From: Euleptes europaea
Taxonomy: Eukaryota > Chordata > Lepidosauria > Squamata > Sphaerodactylidae
Direction: 5' to 3'
Length of the DNA stretch: 64,000 nucleotides
Assembly (NCBI RefSeq): GCF_029931775.1
Contig: NC_079323.1
Location: 1,151,001 to 1,215,000, forward strand
Shown piece after piece: positions 11,440 to 23,500 of this stretch. The translations under genes were made by a program, and so were the position numbers. Below the pieces are notes generated by a model. The model was not told where the DNA came from and did no database searches. It saw only the letters and a list, made by a program, of their open reading frames with translations. Each line of letters starts with the position of its first letter. Within the stretch, counting starts at the first letter, position 1.

Positions 11440-11768
11440 GTGCCAGAAGAAGAAGAGGAGTAGTTGGAGTTGGTTTCTATATGCCGACTTTCTCTACCAC
11501 TTAAGGCAGAATCAAACTGGCTTGCAGTCCCCTTCCCTTCCCCTCCCCACAACAGACACCCTGGGAGGTAGGTGGGGCTGAGAGAGCTCTTAATAGAACT
11601 GTGACTAGCCCAAGGTCACCCAGCTGGCTTCATGTGGAGGAGTGGGGAAACCAATCCAGTTCACCAGGTTAGCCCCCGCCGCTCATGTGGAGGGGTGAGG
11701 AATCGAACCCAGTTCTCCAGATCAGAGTCCACCACTCCAAACCACCGCTCTTAACCACTACACCACGA
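11440..11768 (-). mobile_element. tRNA-derived SINE family A
   Basis: Reverse full copy from the GAAGAAGAAG tail to ACCACTACACCACG. Confidence 0.9.
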
Positions 11769-12428
11769 AAGAGGATAGGGTCCTCTGCCTTTACCTATAG
11801 CTCAGCCAGGCAGGATGGGGGAGATCAAAGCCATGCAGCTGGACTGCTGTAATGTACCCTGCCTGGGGCAGCCCTGGAGCGTTAATAGGAGCAGCTGTGG
11901 ATGAACTTGTGTTGCCCCAGGCAGCCTCCGGAGGAAGCTGCTGAATATTTTAGAGCAAGGAAGAGTCTGCCCTGATACAGATGTGTTGGGCCTCATGCGC
12001 CTCTGGGCCTGGCTATCTGCGCACTTACTGTGTCTTGAATGGCACACGGGAGCGACATCAGGGCTGGGGCCGACTGGTTTGTAGCCAGAACCCAACAGAG
12101 GGTGACACTGCAGCGTGTTAATGTTCAGAGTATGGAAGCCGCTGCCCGATGAAACACTTGAGTGTAGAATATGAAGCATTTCCAGGACCCGACAATCACA
12201 GTAAAAGAAGTAATGCCAACACAGCCTGGAATGCAGAAGCCTTAAGGGAACTGCCACAGCGGGCACTGCAGGGCATGGCTCTCCCTACTGCTGTTTGTAA
12301 GGAATTGAGTGCTATTTGTCCAAACATTTATGTTCCACCCTTCCTCTAGGTTCAAGGTGGCTTATGATAATAGTTAAAACCAGTTTAAAAATCAAAAATA
12401 AAATAACAAACCCCAAATCTCTCCCCCT
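11769..12428. other. No gene recognised
   Basis: About 660 bases with a 154-codon minus-strand frame of no recognised family. Some phrases suggest an ancient LINE, but this is not supported. Confidence 0.4.
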
Positions 12429-12645
12429 CCTGAGGAGGGGCCGTGGCCCAGTGGTAGAGCCTCTGCTTGGCATGCAGAAGGTCCCAGGTTCAATCCCCGG
12501 CATCTCCAGTTAAAGGGACCAGGCAAGTAGGTGACGTGAAAGACCCTTGCCTGAGACCCCGGAGAGCTGCTGCCGGTCTGAGTAGAGAAGACTGACTTTG
12601 ATGGACCGAGGGTCTGATTCAGCATAAGGCAGCTTCATGTGTTCC
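12429..12645 (+). mobile_element. tRNA-derived SINE family B
   Basis: Complete copy with A-box CCCAGTGGTAGAGCC and B-box GGTTCAATCCCC. Confidence 0.9.
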
Positions 12646-12649
12646 CCTT

Positions 12650-12935
12650 AAAAGATGCCTGCCATTCAAACCCCCTTGAAAGCCCTGGCTAACGGGCAAT
12701 TTTTGCAGCACCTCCTAGAGGTCTCCGAGGAGGGGTCCCCCCCTCACCTCTTCAGGGAGCCCCTTCCACAGAGCGGAGCCACAATGGAAAAGGCCCCGGG
12801 CTCCCGTCGATGCTAAAGAGGCCACCCTAAGTGATGGGCTAGCCAACGGTGGCCATATTTGGGGCACAGGGACATGTGGAAGAAGGCAGTCCTTCAAAGA
12901 TGAGGTAAAGGGCTTGAAAGGTTGTATCCAGGACC
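12650..12935 (+). repeat. Degraded LINE-like sequence
   Basis: Contains AGGGAGCCCCTTCCACAGAG and CACAATGGAAAAGGCCCC, phrases typical of reptile LINE 3' regions. Low certainty. Confidence 0.4.
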
Positions 12936-12944
12936 CCGAACGGC

Positions 12945-13248
12945 TTGAAGAAGAAGGAGTTGGTTTTTATATGCCGACTTTCTCTACCACTTAAGGGAGA
13001 CTCAAACTGGCTTACAATCGCCTTCCCCTTCCCTTCCCCACAACAGACACTCTGTGAGGTAGGTGGGGCTGAGAGAGCTGTGACTAACCCAAGGTCACCC
13101 AGCTGGCTTCATGTGGAGGAGTGGGGAAACCAACCCGGTTCCCCAGATTAGAGTCCACCACTCATATGGAGGAGTGGGGAATCAAACCCAGCTCTCCAGG
13201 TCAGAGTCCACCGCTCCAAACCACTGCTGTTAACCACTACACCACGCT
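12945..13248 (-). mobile_element. tRNA-derived SINE family A
   Basis: Reverse full copy ending about 120 bases before the RHOG acceptor. Confidence 0.9.
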
Positions 13249-13417
13249 GTAGAATGAGCAATGAATGGCCCTGAGGGGTCCTGCTGAAACACCTGGGGGG
13301 GGGGTGAGCTGGCCCTGCCCAGTCCTCCTGTTCTCCCCCTGACACTGTCTTCCTCCTCTCGCTCTGCAGGTTGTTGAGGCGGCCTCGAGCACAGGAGCCC
13401 CCGCCCCTGGTGCCGAG

Positions 13418-13993
13418 ATGCAGAGCATCAAGTGTGTGGTGGTGGGCGACGGAGCCGTGGGCAAGACCTGTCTCCTGATCTGCTACACGACCAACGCCTT
13501 CCCCAACGAATACATCCCCACCGTCTTCGACAACTACAGCGCCCAGAACACAGTGGACGGCCGGACTATCAACCTGAACTTGTGGGACACGGCCGGCCAG
13601 GAGGAGTACGACCGCCTCCGGACACTCTCCTACCCGCAGACCAACGTCTTCATCATCTGCTTCTCGATCGCCAGCCCCCCCTCCTACGAGAACATCAAGC
13701 ACAAGTGGTACCCGGAGGTGTGCCACCACTGCCCCGACGTGCCGATCCTCCTGGTGGGCACCAAGAAAGACCTCCGGACCAACCCCGATACCCTGAAGAA
13801 GCTGAAGGAGCAGAACCAGGTGCCGGTCACCACCCAACAGGGGGCCAGCCTTTCCAGGCAGATCCATGCCGTCAAGTACCTGGAGTGCTCCGCCCTCAAC
13901 CAGGAGGGGATCAAAGAGGTCTTCACGGAGGCCGTGAGAGCCGTCCTCAACCCCACACCCGCCAAGCCCAAGAAACCCTGCGTGCTTTTGTGA
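13418..13993 (+). CDS. RHOG: RhoG, Rho-family small GTPase
   Basis: A complete 191-residue Rho GTPase, the usual family length, encoded without introns. Visible motifs are the P-loop GDGAVGKT (residues 10-17), switch I TVFDNYSA with Thr35, switch [14 protein letters not shown] (57-68 with Gln61), the guanine-specificity motif TKKD (115-118), SAL (158-160) and a C-terminal CVLL box that should be geranylgeranylated. The start [11 protein letters not shown], the Rac-like body and the tail [10 protein letters not shown] fit RhoG rather than Rac or Cdc42. RhoG cycles between GDP and GTP at membranes and signals through ELMO-DOCK180 to Rac, controlling ruffling, phagocytosis and migration. Its 3' end faces the 3' end of PGAP2 about 5 kb away, the conserved vertebrate arrangement. 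Third positions are strongly GC-rich. No damage is seen. Confidence 0.98.
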   Translation: MQSIKCVVVGDGAVGKTCLLICYTTNAFPNEYIPTVFDNYSAQNTVDGRTINLNLWDTAGQEEYDRLRTLSYPQTNVFIICFSIASPPSYENIKHKWYPEVCHHCPDVPILLVGTKKDLRTNPDTLKKLKEQNQVPVTTQQGASLSRQIHAVKYLECSALNQEGIKEVFTEAVRAVLNPTPAKPKKPCVLL

Positions 13994-14134
13994 AGGACGT
14001 TCCCCCCCTCCCCCGGCCTCTCCAGCCCCCGCTGGTCTTGGCTGTGCAGGCCGGGAGGGGCTTTGGAGAGAATTGGGCGGCCTTTTCCCCTCCAGGACCG
14101 GCAGCTCCCCACCTTGGTCCCCCCCCCAAGTGAC

Positions 14135-14415
14135 ATCAAGAAAAAGAAGAAGAGTTAGTTTTTATATGCTGACTTTCTCTACCACTGAAGGGAGACTCAA
14201 ACCGGCTTACAATCACCTTCCCTTCCCCTCCCCACAATAGACACCCTTGTGAGGTGGGTGAGGCTGAGAGTGTGTGACTAGCGCAAGGTCACCCAGCTGG
14301 CTTCATGTGGAGGAGTGGGGAAACAAAACCAGTTCACCAGATTAGCCTCCGCCGCTCATGTGGAGGAGTGGGGAATCAAACCCGGTTCTCCAGATCAGAG
14401 TCCACCACTCCAAGG
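14135..14415 (-). mobile_element. tRNA-derived SINE family A in RHOG 3' UTR
   Basis: Reverse copy lacking its 5' head, inside the inferred RHOG 3' UTR. Confidence 0.88.
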
Positions 14416-14541
14416 CATTGCGTGACTCCGTTTTCCTGCCTCTCACCTCCCCGCCCTTCAGCCTGTTTTCTTCTCTGCGACAATCGGCTCACCCGGACAC
14501 CCCAAGTGCTGTTGGAGAAGATATTCATGCTGGATAATAAG

Positions 14542-14760
14542 TTGGGTTGCCAACTCTGGGTTGGGAAATGCCTGGAGATTGGGGTGGTGGAGCCTGCGGA
14601 GGGCAGGGTTTGGGGAAAGGAGGGACCTCAGCAGGGTATAATGCCATACAGCCCACCCTCCAAAGCAGCCGTTTCCTCCAGGGGAACGGATATATGTAGC
14701 CTGGAGATGAGCTGTAATTCTGGGAGATCTCCAGGCCCCAGCTGGAGGCTAGCCATGCTA
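14542..14760 (-). mobile_element. D-family repeat in RHOG 3' UTR
   Basis: GC-rich repeat of about 210 bp with TAGGGTTGCCA-like inverted ends. Diverged copy. Confidence 0.75.
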
Positions 14761-15604
14761 TTAATAAGGGATGGCTGAAAAGCCCTCTTCGCACTAATAC
14801 ATGCCTCGTTTGTCTGAGATAAGGCTCTTGCACGGGCAGCACGTGGCCCATGGACTTTCCTTTCTGCTTCGGCCTTCCCTGAGGGCTCCGTGAAACCTCT
14901 GGCTTTGTCGGACCTGCCGAGCATGAAGGGTACCCCAGGAAGGCGAAGAGAGGCGGCTAGAGGCAGCGGTCTCTCCCCGTGGGCACAGGCGCTGGGCACC
15001 CAAGCAGGGAGCTCCTCTGCCCAGTAATCAGGCCATTGAGATGACCCCGAGCCTCCGGCCAGCAGAACTGAGATGACCGCTGGCTTCGTGAAGGCTGCTG
15101 ATAAAGAAGCTGCCTTGGGGAACCTTCGGCGGCGCAGGGGGGGGGGAGTTTGTGCTTCTGCAGAGCTCGCTGGACCCAGTGATTTCCCAACCTCTCCCCC
15201 CACACGCACACTTCCTTCCTGCCTTTCTCAAAATGGATCCCCGGCTTCTCTCCAACCGCTGTGCCTAAAATACTTTCTTGCTTGAGCCTGGCTCTGTCTG
15301 CCGGATTGTTTCCAAAGCGAGAGCTTGGTTTTGAACCTGTGGCTCGTCTGCGCTCCTGGCGGTGCACATGTTCGCCTCTCCCAGAGACGAGGTGGAGAGG
15401 TGGGGGCCGTTCCCTTTTGAAAAACGGCAGAGTAGGGGGAGGACATATACAGCGCTGGTCTCTAAGGCTGCGTGTGTAGTTTGCAGAGGGGGGAGAGGAT
15501 CGGAGTGCCACATCTGCCATTTCAATAAACCGTGTATCCTAAACAAATGTGCATCTCTGGGCTTATTTCCATAATTTCTTCTGCTGTGCAGAGGGGGCTG
15601 GGAA

Positions 15605-15640
15605 CAAGGAAACACACACAGACACACACACACACCCTGC
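15605..15640. repeat. (CA)n simple repeat
   Basis: Imperfect CACACA run. Confidence 0.8.
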
Positions 15641-16124
15641 CACCCAATGCCCTTCCAGGCTTCACTTAGTATTGTCAGTCCAGGCATGGCCTGATCTGGA
15701 CAGTTCTATGAGCCAAAAAACGTGCTTTGTCTTTTTAAAAAGACGAGATCTCCCCAGGATCCTGGCTGCCGCAGAGTACGTTCACACATGCAAAACACGA
15801 AGAGTCGTGACCACCTCCTTGAACCCTCTGCTTGGTTTCCCTGTCCTCTCAGGGGGCGGGGGGCAGACCCTTGTGCCTTAGCCCCGTGAGCTTGTCCTCC
15901 ACTCTGACTCCAAGAAGGTCTTTCTGGCTCCTACGTGCAGCTGATATTTTTGCACCCTTCCCTTTGGGCCAAATATCTCCCCCCCCCCCAAGGAACCCTG
16001 AGCTCCAGCCCCGGACAGACAGAGGCCTCCCAGAACGAGGCTCCCGAGGGCAGAGTTGGTTCGTGGGGAGGTGGCAAGCGACCACCTCTTGGGACCTCCA
16101 TGAAAAGTTGGGGGTTGGGGCTGG

Positions 16125-16312
16125 TGATGCCAACCTCCGGGTAGGGCCTGGAGATCCCCCGGAATTACAGCTCATCTCCAGACTGCAGAGATCAGTTCCT
16201 CTGGAGCAAATAGATGCTTTGGGGGGGGGGGTGGACTCGGTGGCTCCACTCCCCAGGCTCAATCCCCAAATGCCCAAGAGTTTCCCAACCTGGATCTGGC
16301 AACCCTACCCCC
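16125..16312 (+). mobile_element. D-family repeat
   Basis: From GCCAACCTCCGGGTAGGG to TCTGGCAACCCTACC, with a G run in the middle. Confidence 0.8.
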
Positions 16313-16578
16313 CATCCCTCACCAGTGACCAGGACAGTCCTGGCAACCCTAGCACGGATCCTGCCGTCTCCCCCATGGGGGGGGGGTTTGGCTGCTGCAT
16401 GCCTCCCCTCCCCAGGGAAGCAAATGAGGCCGTGGCCTGACTCAACTGCTCTCCTGCCTGCATGCTCCCACCCACCCCCAGCAGTCCCTCCTCCTGCCAC
16501 AAAAGGACTTTGTTCCTTTTCTTTTCCCTAACAAATTTGTGCAGGGAATAAATGAGAAGGGCAAACAAGGCCTGCCGT

Positions 16579-16603
16579 GGTGTGTGTGTGTGTGTGTGTG
16601 TGC
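16579..16603. repeat. (GT)n microsatellite
   Basis: About 12 uninterrupted GT units. Confidence 0.9.
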
Positions 16604-16639
16604 TCTCCAACCCTCTACCAAGGCATGCTGAGACACAAG

Positions 16640-16845
16640 CGTTGCCACCTGCCAGGTGGGGCTTGGAGATCTCCTGCTATTACAACTGATCTCCAGGTAA
16701 TAGAGATCAGCTCCCCTGGAGCAAATGGTTGCTGTGGAGGGTGGACTCAATGGTGGTCTACTCCACTGAGGTCTCTCCCTTCCCCAGGCTGCACCCCCCA
16801 AAGTCTCCAGGTATTTCCCAACCCAGAGCTAGCAGCCCTATGTGC
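16640..16845 (+). mobile_element. D-family repeat
   Basis: Full but diverged copy. Confidence 0.75.
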
Positions 16846-16960
16846 CCCCATGACCCCTCACTCCAGGGAAGAATGGTCCGCTTTGCCTGGGGAATGTTGA
16901 GCGCACCACGCTCAGAGGCGGGCCTGGGGGCTGTCAAGCTCGTGGTATGCTAATGGCATA

Positions 16961-17095
16961 GGTTGCCAACCTCCAGGTAGGAGCTGGAGATCTCCTGAAT
17001 TACAGCTGATCTCCAGACTACCGAGATAGGTTCCCCTGGAGAAAATGGCTGCTTTGGAGGGTAAACTCCATGGCATTATACCTTGCTAAGAAATA
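16961..17095 (+). mobile_element. D-family repeat, 5' half
   Basis: Begins GGTTGCCAACCTCCAGGTAG and stops after the CCATGGCATTATACC region. Confidence 0.78.
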
Positions 17096-17279
17096 TGGGA
17101 GGGGGGAGAGGGGCTCCCCCTTAGAGGTCTCTCTCTACATTATCTGTGTCATCTCACTAGCATGGAGTCCTTGTGACTAAGGGACCAAAGACCCGGGCCT
17201 AGAGAACTTGGAGAGTCCCTGACTCAACCCCACAGCCTAACAGACTTATCTAGGGAACTCATTGCCACAAGGTGCAGCA

Positions 17280-17590
17280 ACAACCACTTGCCATAAAAAG
17301 AGTTTATCGGAGGATTGGACCCATTCATGGAAGATAAATCTGTCCATGGCTGATCGTTCCAGTGGGGAGACGGCAGCAAAACCAAAAAGGAGTCCAGGGG
17401 CACCTGGAAGACGGACAAATGCATCCCCCCTGGAAGCTATCAGTGGCGTTTAAAGATAGAGCTTCCATGTTGCAAGGCAGCGTTCTCGGTATTTTACGCC
17501 CACCAGGTCAGCATCCCAGAGGCTTCTGGCCATCAGCGCTGGTTCACTGAACCAGATGGGATGGGCCTTTCTCTAAGCAAGCAAGGTCAT
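17280..17590 (+). repeat. Degraded LINE 3' region (family G-like)
   Basis: CCATTCATGGAAGATAAATC and, further on, ATGTTGCAAGGCAG follow the plan of CR1-clade 3' UTRs. Confidence 0.45.
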
Positions 17591-18460
17591 TCATCTCATG
17601 GGTTCCTCCAGGATGCCCGGAACCTCTCTGGCACGGGCGTCAGGCTGCCGCCCATTTATCAGAAACGTCCTGCGTCTCACTTCCGCTCTGCCTGAACGAG
17701 GGCTTGGTGAATTCACCCGCTTTGAGCACTTCATTCTCTGGCACAGACAGAGCCACGCCATTCCACCTCACAGCAGCGGCCACAACGTTCGGAACTCACC
17801 GAACAAAACCCAAATGCAAGGCGTAGTTGGGAAGGCACCACGCTTTTACCCGTTTGAAACACAGAGACCAGGACGTCTCTTTCATGTGGAGGGAAGAGGA
17901 AACCAAACAGGAACACAGAAGGATGTCGTCCCCCCCCCCTCCCAACACTGCATGAGAAACTGCCCCACCCAGTTTGCATTTCTGCCAGTCCAACGCGAGA
18001 AGCTCCATCTGGCCTTTAGTGTGGGAACGGCCCAGCCGGCAGCCCCAAGAGAACGGCGTCCGCAGCTGGGATGCTGCGTACATCAAGCACACAAGCATGC
18101 CTCTCGCTCCATCCGACGGCGCCAGGGAAGAAATTCTTCTGCCGGAGTGACATCACCCTTTTGGTATTGAACCCCGAGCTGGTCTTCGGTCCTGGGATGG
18201 GCTGTCCGGAGCCGGACAAGGGGCACATTCATGACCACAGCGCCAGCACGGGCCAGAGGGCTGCTCCCTCTTGGAAAGGGACAGGGAGGCCCGCCACCCC
18301 TTCTCCGCCACAGGCGCATTCCACACAGCCTGAGAAGTTAATTTCTAATTCCTTCTTAAGAGGGAGCGTTTCTAGTTTCCATGGAGGATGCAGCGGATGG
18401 CGTGGGGGGGAGCCAGAAACATGCAGGCCATGCCAGACAAAATATGAGAAGCCAGACAAG
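17591..18460. other. No gene recognised (190-codon open frame at 17,598-18,170)
   Basis: The plus-strand frame begins MGSSRMPGTSLARASGCRPF. It has no recognised domain, no splice context and an overlapping open minus frame. I do not call it a gene. Confidence 0.4.
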
Positions 18461-18462
18461 GC

Positions 18463-18600
18463 AATGGGGGGGGGGGGTGGCTCAGCGGCAGAGCATCTGC
18501 TTGGCATGCAGGTGGCCCCAGGTTCAATCCTCAGCAGCATCTCCAGTTAAAATGGCTCAGGTAGTAGGTGATGTGAAAGACCTCCGCCTGAGACCCTGGA
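18463..18600 (+). mobile_element. tRNA-derived SINE family B, 5' part
   Basis: First of three head-to-tail family B units, cut at CTGGAGAGCC. Confidence 0.85.
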
Positions 18601-18606
18601 GAGCCA

Positions 18607-18808
18607 TGGAGAGGAGCGGTGCCTCAGTGGTAGAGCTTCTGCTTGGCATGCAGAAGGTCCCAGGTTCAATCCCTGGCATCTCCAGTTAAAGGGACTAGGC
18701 AAGTAGGTGATGTGAAAGACCTCCACCTGAGACCCTGGAGAGCCACTGCCAGTCTGAGTAGAGAAGACTGACTTCGATGGACCAAGGCAGCTTCATGTGT
18801 TAATTATT
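18607..18808 (+). mobile_element. tRNA-derived SINE family B
   Basis: Second, complete unit of the cluster. Confidence 0.9.
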
Positions 18809-18811
18809 TGG

Positions 18812-18898
18812 AGTGGACTGTGGCTCAGTGGGAGAGTTTATGCTTTGCATGCAGATCCCAGGTTCAATCCCTGGCATCTCCAGTAAGGACCAGGGTCC
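18812..18898 (+). mobile_element. tRNA-derived SINE family B, 5' part
   Basis: Third unit, tRNA-like head only. Confidence 0.8.
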
Positions 18899-19305
18899 TC
18901 GGGACCCCCTGGTTGCCTTCTCTAACACCAACCGGTAGGCATGCTGCCACTGAACATGGAGGCTCCACTGAGCCATCCTGGCCAATCCCCTATGAACGCA
19001 TCTCATCCCCTCTGGGTGATGCTGCAGCCAGCCAGCCACTGGCCCAAAAGAAGCGCACAGGCGCATCCCTCCACTGCGCCACCGGTGCCGATGGCCACCT
19101 CTGCTCGGACAGCCAGGACCAGAAGGGCCTGCTCCCGTCCCTCCACACGTGTGTATGGGGCAGGGCTCAGATAGGAACAGGCACAACTTTCCGAGCTACT
19201 CTGCAGAAAGCTTCAAAGGGCCCCTGCGATGATGAGTCACACCTGGGAACGATCTGCCTCCGCAGTAGCGGAGGAGGCTTCCCGCTCTTGTCAGCTGCCA
19301 CAGAA
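18899..19305. other. No feature recognised
   Basis: Intergenic sequence; nothing supported. Confidence 0.4.
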
Positions 19306-19640
19306 AACCCACACGAAGCTGCCTTCTACTGAATCAGAGCCTCAGACCATCAAGGTCGGTATTGTCTGCTCAGACTGGCAGCAGCTCTCCAAGGTCTTAG
19401 GCAGAGGACTTCCACATCACCTCCTGCCTGGTTCTTTTAACTGGAGATGCTGCCAAGGATTGAACCTGGAACTTCCTGCATGTGAAGCAGATGCTCTACC
19501 TTTGAGCCATGGCTCCTTCCTGAATGAAACTTCCTTCTATTGAATCAGACCATCAAGGTCAGTCTTGTCAGCTGAGGTGGGCAGTGGCTCTCCAAGGTCT
19601 CAGGTGGAGATCTTCAGCATCACCTACTGCACACACCCCC
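19306..19640 (-). mobile_element. Two reverse copies of tRNA SINE family B
   Basis: A near-complete copy (19,306-19,525) and a 3' part (19,528-19,633) in tandem. Confidence 0.85.
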
Positions 19641-19847
19641 CCATACTGCTAGTGCGGCTCTCCTTGCAGAAACGCTGGTCCTTTGTTGCATCGCTCATCT
19701 GATAAATAAATTTCCCCTGGGAACCTCACATCCTTACGTCCACCCCCTCCTTTCTTATATTTCTTAGTTCTTGAATGTATCGGGTTCCGTGTGTTTTGCT
19801 CTGAGTGTGTATGCAATTTGAGTAATTTTAATAAAACCCTTACAATT

Positions 19848-20443
19848 TATACAACGCTTCTTTATTAAAAGTATTTCAACTGGTGCACTCATCCTCATAA
19901 AAATAGGTTTAAAGGTCCCAAGCACCAACCTCTCACAAAGCTCATTTTGTCTCCATAGCTAATCCCCCACCCAATTAAAGGAGACCCCTCCAATTGGCAT
20001 AACACCGCTACCACTCCCCACGATGGCCAAGCCCCCAGGTGAGGGCAGCCACAATCGACCCTGGCCCCCAGCTGACCGGAAAGGAATCTCCTGACCCATA
20101 GCAGTAGTATTTGGGGAGGGGTGACCAGCAATGCCCCCTCCCCTGTGAGCTCACCCATCCTAGGTAAGAATTAGCGCCAGACGAGTCAGGCTCTTAATTT
20201 TTGTTTAAAATTAAAGCATCCCATCTGTCCAAGGAGCAGGAGGCCGGCACGCCTTTGGGTGAGTAGCCAGTCACAGCTGTCTCTCTTCCTACAGCATCTA
20301 GCCAGGGGGAGGACTGGATTCAGCCACTGGCTCACGCCCCCGTCTGAGGGTGCACCGGCGCCCCTCTGGAAGATCAGACATTTGCTGCGGGCTTCCTTGG
20401 TCACATCCGAGCGTGCCAGCTGGGAGTCCAGGCGAGTCCCCGG
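19848..20443 (-). other. PGAP2: Probable 3' UTR of PGAP2 copy b
   Basis: A minus-strand AATAAA at 19861-19866 is the nearest polyadenylation signal. The segment from about 19,987 upward is homologous to the 3' flank of copy a. Below that the similarity stops, which marks one border of the duplicated block. A plus-strand AATAAA also occurs at 19830-19835. Confidence 0.5.
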
Positions 20444-20574
20444 CTAGAAGCGCTTGTCCTCCGGCTGGGAACTGACCACCAGCTCCTTGTGGCCGAAGTC
20501 CCACCAGGCAGTCATGTGGAACGCCATGTTGGAGAGGACCACCAGGTACTCCAGGAAGGCAAAGATCGTGTAAA
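20444..20574 (-). CDS. PGAP2: PGAP2 copy b, last coding exon
   Basis: Acceptor CAG at 20575-20577; stop TAG at 20444-20446. 41 of 43 residues match copy a, and the flanking noncoding DNA is also almost the same, which points to recent exchange between the copies. Confidence 0.93.
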
Positions 20575-23500
20575 CTGGGGAAGGAAAAGACCCAGAGGCT
20601 TAATCGACAACGCGTAACAGAAGGAAAGAGGCTCAGCACTGAAACAAGTCTGGATTCGGCAGCAGGGACCATAATCCTGCCACCCGAACATACAACAAGA
20701 GCTCAATAAATGCTTCTTTTAGTGGCCCCAATTCCTTTCCCAGCTCAGTCCTGCATACAGCTCAGGAGAGATCAGCAGATAGTGGACTTTCCAGTGTGGT
20801 GTAGTAATTAGACCCAGGTTCGAATTCCCACTCTGCCGTGGAAGTTCAATGGGTGCCCTTGCGCAAGTCATACACTCTCAGCATAGCCTGCCTCACAGGG
20901 TTGTTGTAAAGATAAAATGGAGAAGAATTATGTAAGCCACCATGCGTTCCCATTGGGGAGGAAGGTGGGCTACAAATGAAGTCAATAAATAAGTAAATAA
21001 CATTATCCCATCAGCCCCGAGGACTTGTGCACTTTTTCCTCCCTGGGCAAGTTGAACCTTGCGAGGTTGAACACAAGGCCCACCACAGAAGCACAGACAG
21101 CCTGGGGCACAGTGCATGAGAGACTGTACACTGACCAATCCAAGAGGTGGGAAACGCTGTTTACATCTCCTTGGGATACAGCACCACTCCCGACCCCTCT
21201 GCAGGTGAGCCAAGCACAAGACAGGTGAGGTAGGTGGCAACTCCATAGTATGTGTGGCGTTCATTTCCCCCGCATACGGGATCCAGGGAAACACCGGCCA
21301 GTAAGGGGCAAGCCCTATGGCGCCCTCTTTTCCTTCCGCGGCTTGTTGCTGGGCCCCGGGTCCTCAGCACCTCAGGGGCTGCCAGCACCCATCACCAGCC
21401 TCCAAAGCCGGCAGAAGTTGCTTCTAAAGTCAAATCTTCTGCAATCTGGTTGTGGGAACGAGCTGCAAAACGCTGGCCCCCAAATAGACTGCTATGAATG
21501 GGGACCCCTGAAGCCAAGGCGATGGTTTGTTTTCTCATGAGGGGGTGTCATTAAAAAACCCTGAGATGAGGAATATGTGCCAAATGACCAGATTCCTAAC
21601 TCTGGATTGGGGGCTGCAGGGTTTCCCCTAAGCAGGCAGATGGGTGAGAAGATGGAATCTTCCTTTGTTCTCACACTTTGCCCGGATGTTGTGATCTAAG
21701 CTGGGGGACCCAACCTCCTCTACAAAGGGGCAGTAGGGAGTTGGCGGGGGGGGGGGGTTGCTCCATCTAAGGTAACTGTCTTATAATTTAACTTCACTGG
21801 TTTGACATTTCCCTTTTCTTAGATGTGTATCCACTAGGCACGACTGCTATTTTCCATGTATGTGCTGTAGTTTAATCTTCAGTTTGGGAAAGCAGACTGT
21901 AACTGTGTTCCCACCTACACGCTGAAGACCGCTCTTATGCACTAGGGACACGCAAGCTTGGCGGGAGTTAAAGTAAATGGAAGCTCTGCCCTTTGCACTT
22001 GCTCAGAGGCATCCCCCAAGGCGCAGGCTGTGAGAGGCTGGGCTTTATATCTGGGGTGGTGGCTCTGAAAAGGAACATGCTTTTACATGGGCTCTATGGC
22101 ATTGAAGCCCCTCCCCTCCCCAAACCCCGCCCTCCCCAAGCTCCCCCCCAAAAGCTCCAGGTATTTCACAACCCGGAGCCAGCATTCCCAGTGGCATCTC
22201 CAGTTAAAGGGACCAGGCAAGTAGGTGATGGGAAAGACCCCTGCCTGAGACCCCCTGCTGCAGTCTGAGTAGACAATACTGACCTAGATGGACCAAGGGT
22301 CTGATTCAGTATAAGGCAGCTTCATGTGTATTCATGTGGGAGGGTCTCTGAGGCCATTTCCATGACCAGACCTACCTGGGGCTCTGGTAAAGCACTTGGC
22401 ACATTCAGGGGCACAGAGGAGAACTCAGCCCTCTCTGGGGCCATGCAGGAGTGGCAGCACCCTCGATGCTAGGGTTGCCAGCCTCCAGGTACTAGCTGGA
22501 GATCTCCCGCTTTACAGCTGATCTCCAGCCGATTGAGATCAGTTCACCTGGAGAAAATGGCCGCTTTGGCAGTTGGACTCTATGCCATGGAAGTCCCTCC
22601 CCAAACCCCGCCCTCCTCAGGCTGTGCCCCAAAAACCTCCCACTGGTGGTGAAGAGGGACCTGGCAATCTTACTTGATGCCCATCTCTCCTCGGCCACAA
22701 GCTTCCCAGGAGGCCTCAGGAGAGGGATGGGAGGACCGGCTGACCACCAGGGCTGCCCAAAGAGATGCTCAGCCCATCCACGGAGCACTCAGCACTTGGA
22801 TAAAGGACCTTCATGAACACAATGTTGTGAGTCTTACCTCCGGGCTCGCAGTACCAGTTGTGCCAGAAGTAGAAGCACATGGCCATTAGGAAGGTGAACA
22901 GGTTGAAGAGGAAGAGCCACAGCTTCCATTTGTAGGACTTCCGCTCCTGCAAGGCAGAGCATGAGGTCACTCCTGGCAGGTCCAGCTCCTCGCACTCGCC
23001 ACACGATGCCCACCCTGCAAGCTACACTTCTCACAGAAGGCCGGTTCTGTCCGGCTCTCTTGGGAGCTTTGCCAGGGGCGGGGTTTGCCCTGAGTGGGCA
23101 TGGACAGCGCACCCACTGCTCCCTACATGCTCAGAGGACACCCAAGTCCCAGGTGAGCTGGGAGGCAGTGGCAGTAGGGTTGCCAATCTCCTGGTGGGGC
23201 CTGGAGTTACTACTGATTTCCAGACTTCAGATATTTCTTTATTTATTCATTTATACCCAGCATTTCTCCTGAAAGGGGACCCAAAATGGCTCACATCATT
23301 CTCCTCTCCTCTGTCCCATCTTCACAAAAACCCTCTGAGGTAGGTTAGGGTGAGAGAATGTGACTAGCCCAAGCCCACCCAGCTACCATGGCACGAGAGG
23401 GGATTTGAACTCGGGTTTCCCAGGTACTAATCCAACACTCTGAACCACTACGCCACACTGGCTCTCAGTTCCCCTGGAGAAAATGGATTCTTTGGAGAGT

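Larger units (their letters stand above)
13370..15545 (+). other. RHOG: RHOG terminal transcript exon (5' UTR end, CDS, 3' UTR)
   Basis: A pyrimidine-rich tract ending in CAG at 13367-13369 is a good splice acceptor. The exon therefore carries 48 nt of 5' UTR, the whole uninterrupted coding region and the 3' UTR. The first plausible polyadenylation signal, AATAAA at 15524-15529, puts the transcript end near 15,545. A minus-oriented tRNA SINE (about 14,135-14,415) and a D-family repeat (about 14,542-14,760) lie in the putative 3' UTR. The unique stretches 13,994-14,134 and 14,761-15,523 are otherwise unassigned. An acceptor just upstream of the start codon agrees with the known RHOG structure of a noncoding first exon and a single coding exon. 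The 3' end is inferred. Confidence 0.7.

Noticed and set aside
12429-12530. tRNA-like sequence with A and B boxes, and many similar ones
   Set aside because: These are heads of tRNA-derived SINEs with a common 3' body. No stand-alone tRNA cloverleaf was seen.
1-13000. STIM1 coding exons expected upstream of RHOG by synteny
   Set aside because: No STIM1-like peptide was seen on either strand, so it probably starts left of the window.
17598-18170. 190-codon open frame
   Set aside because: No recognised domain, no splice context, an overlapping minus frame, and a degraded-repeat neighbourhood.
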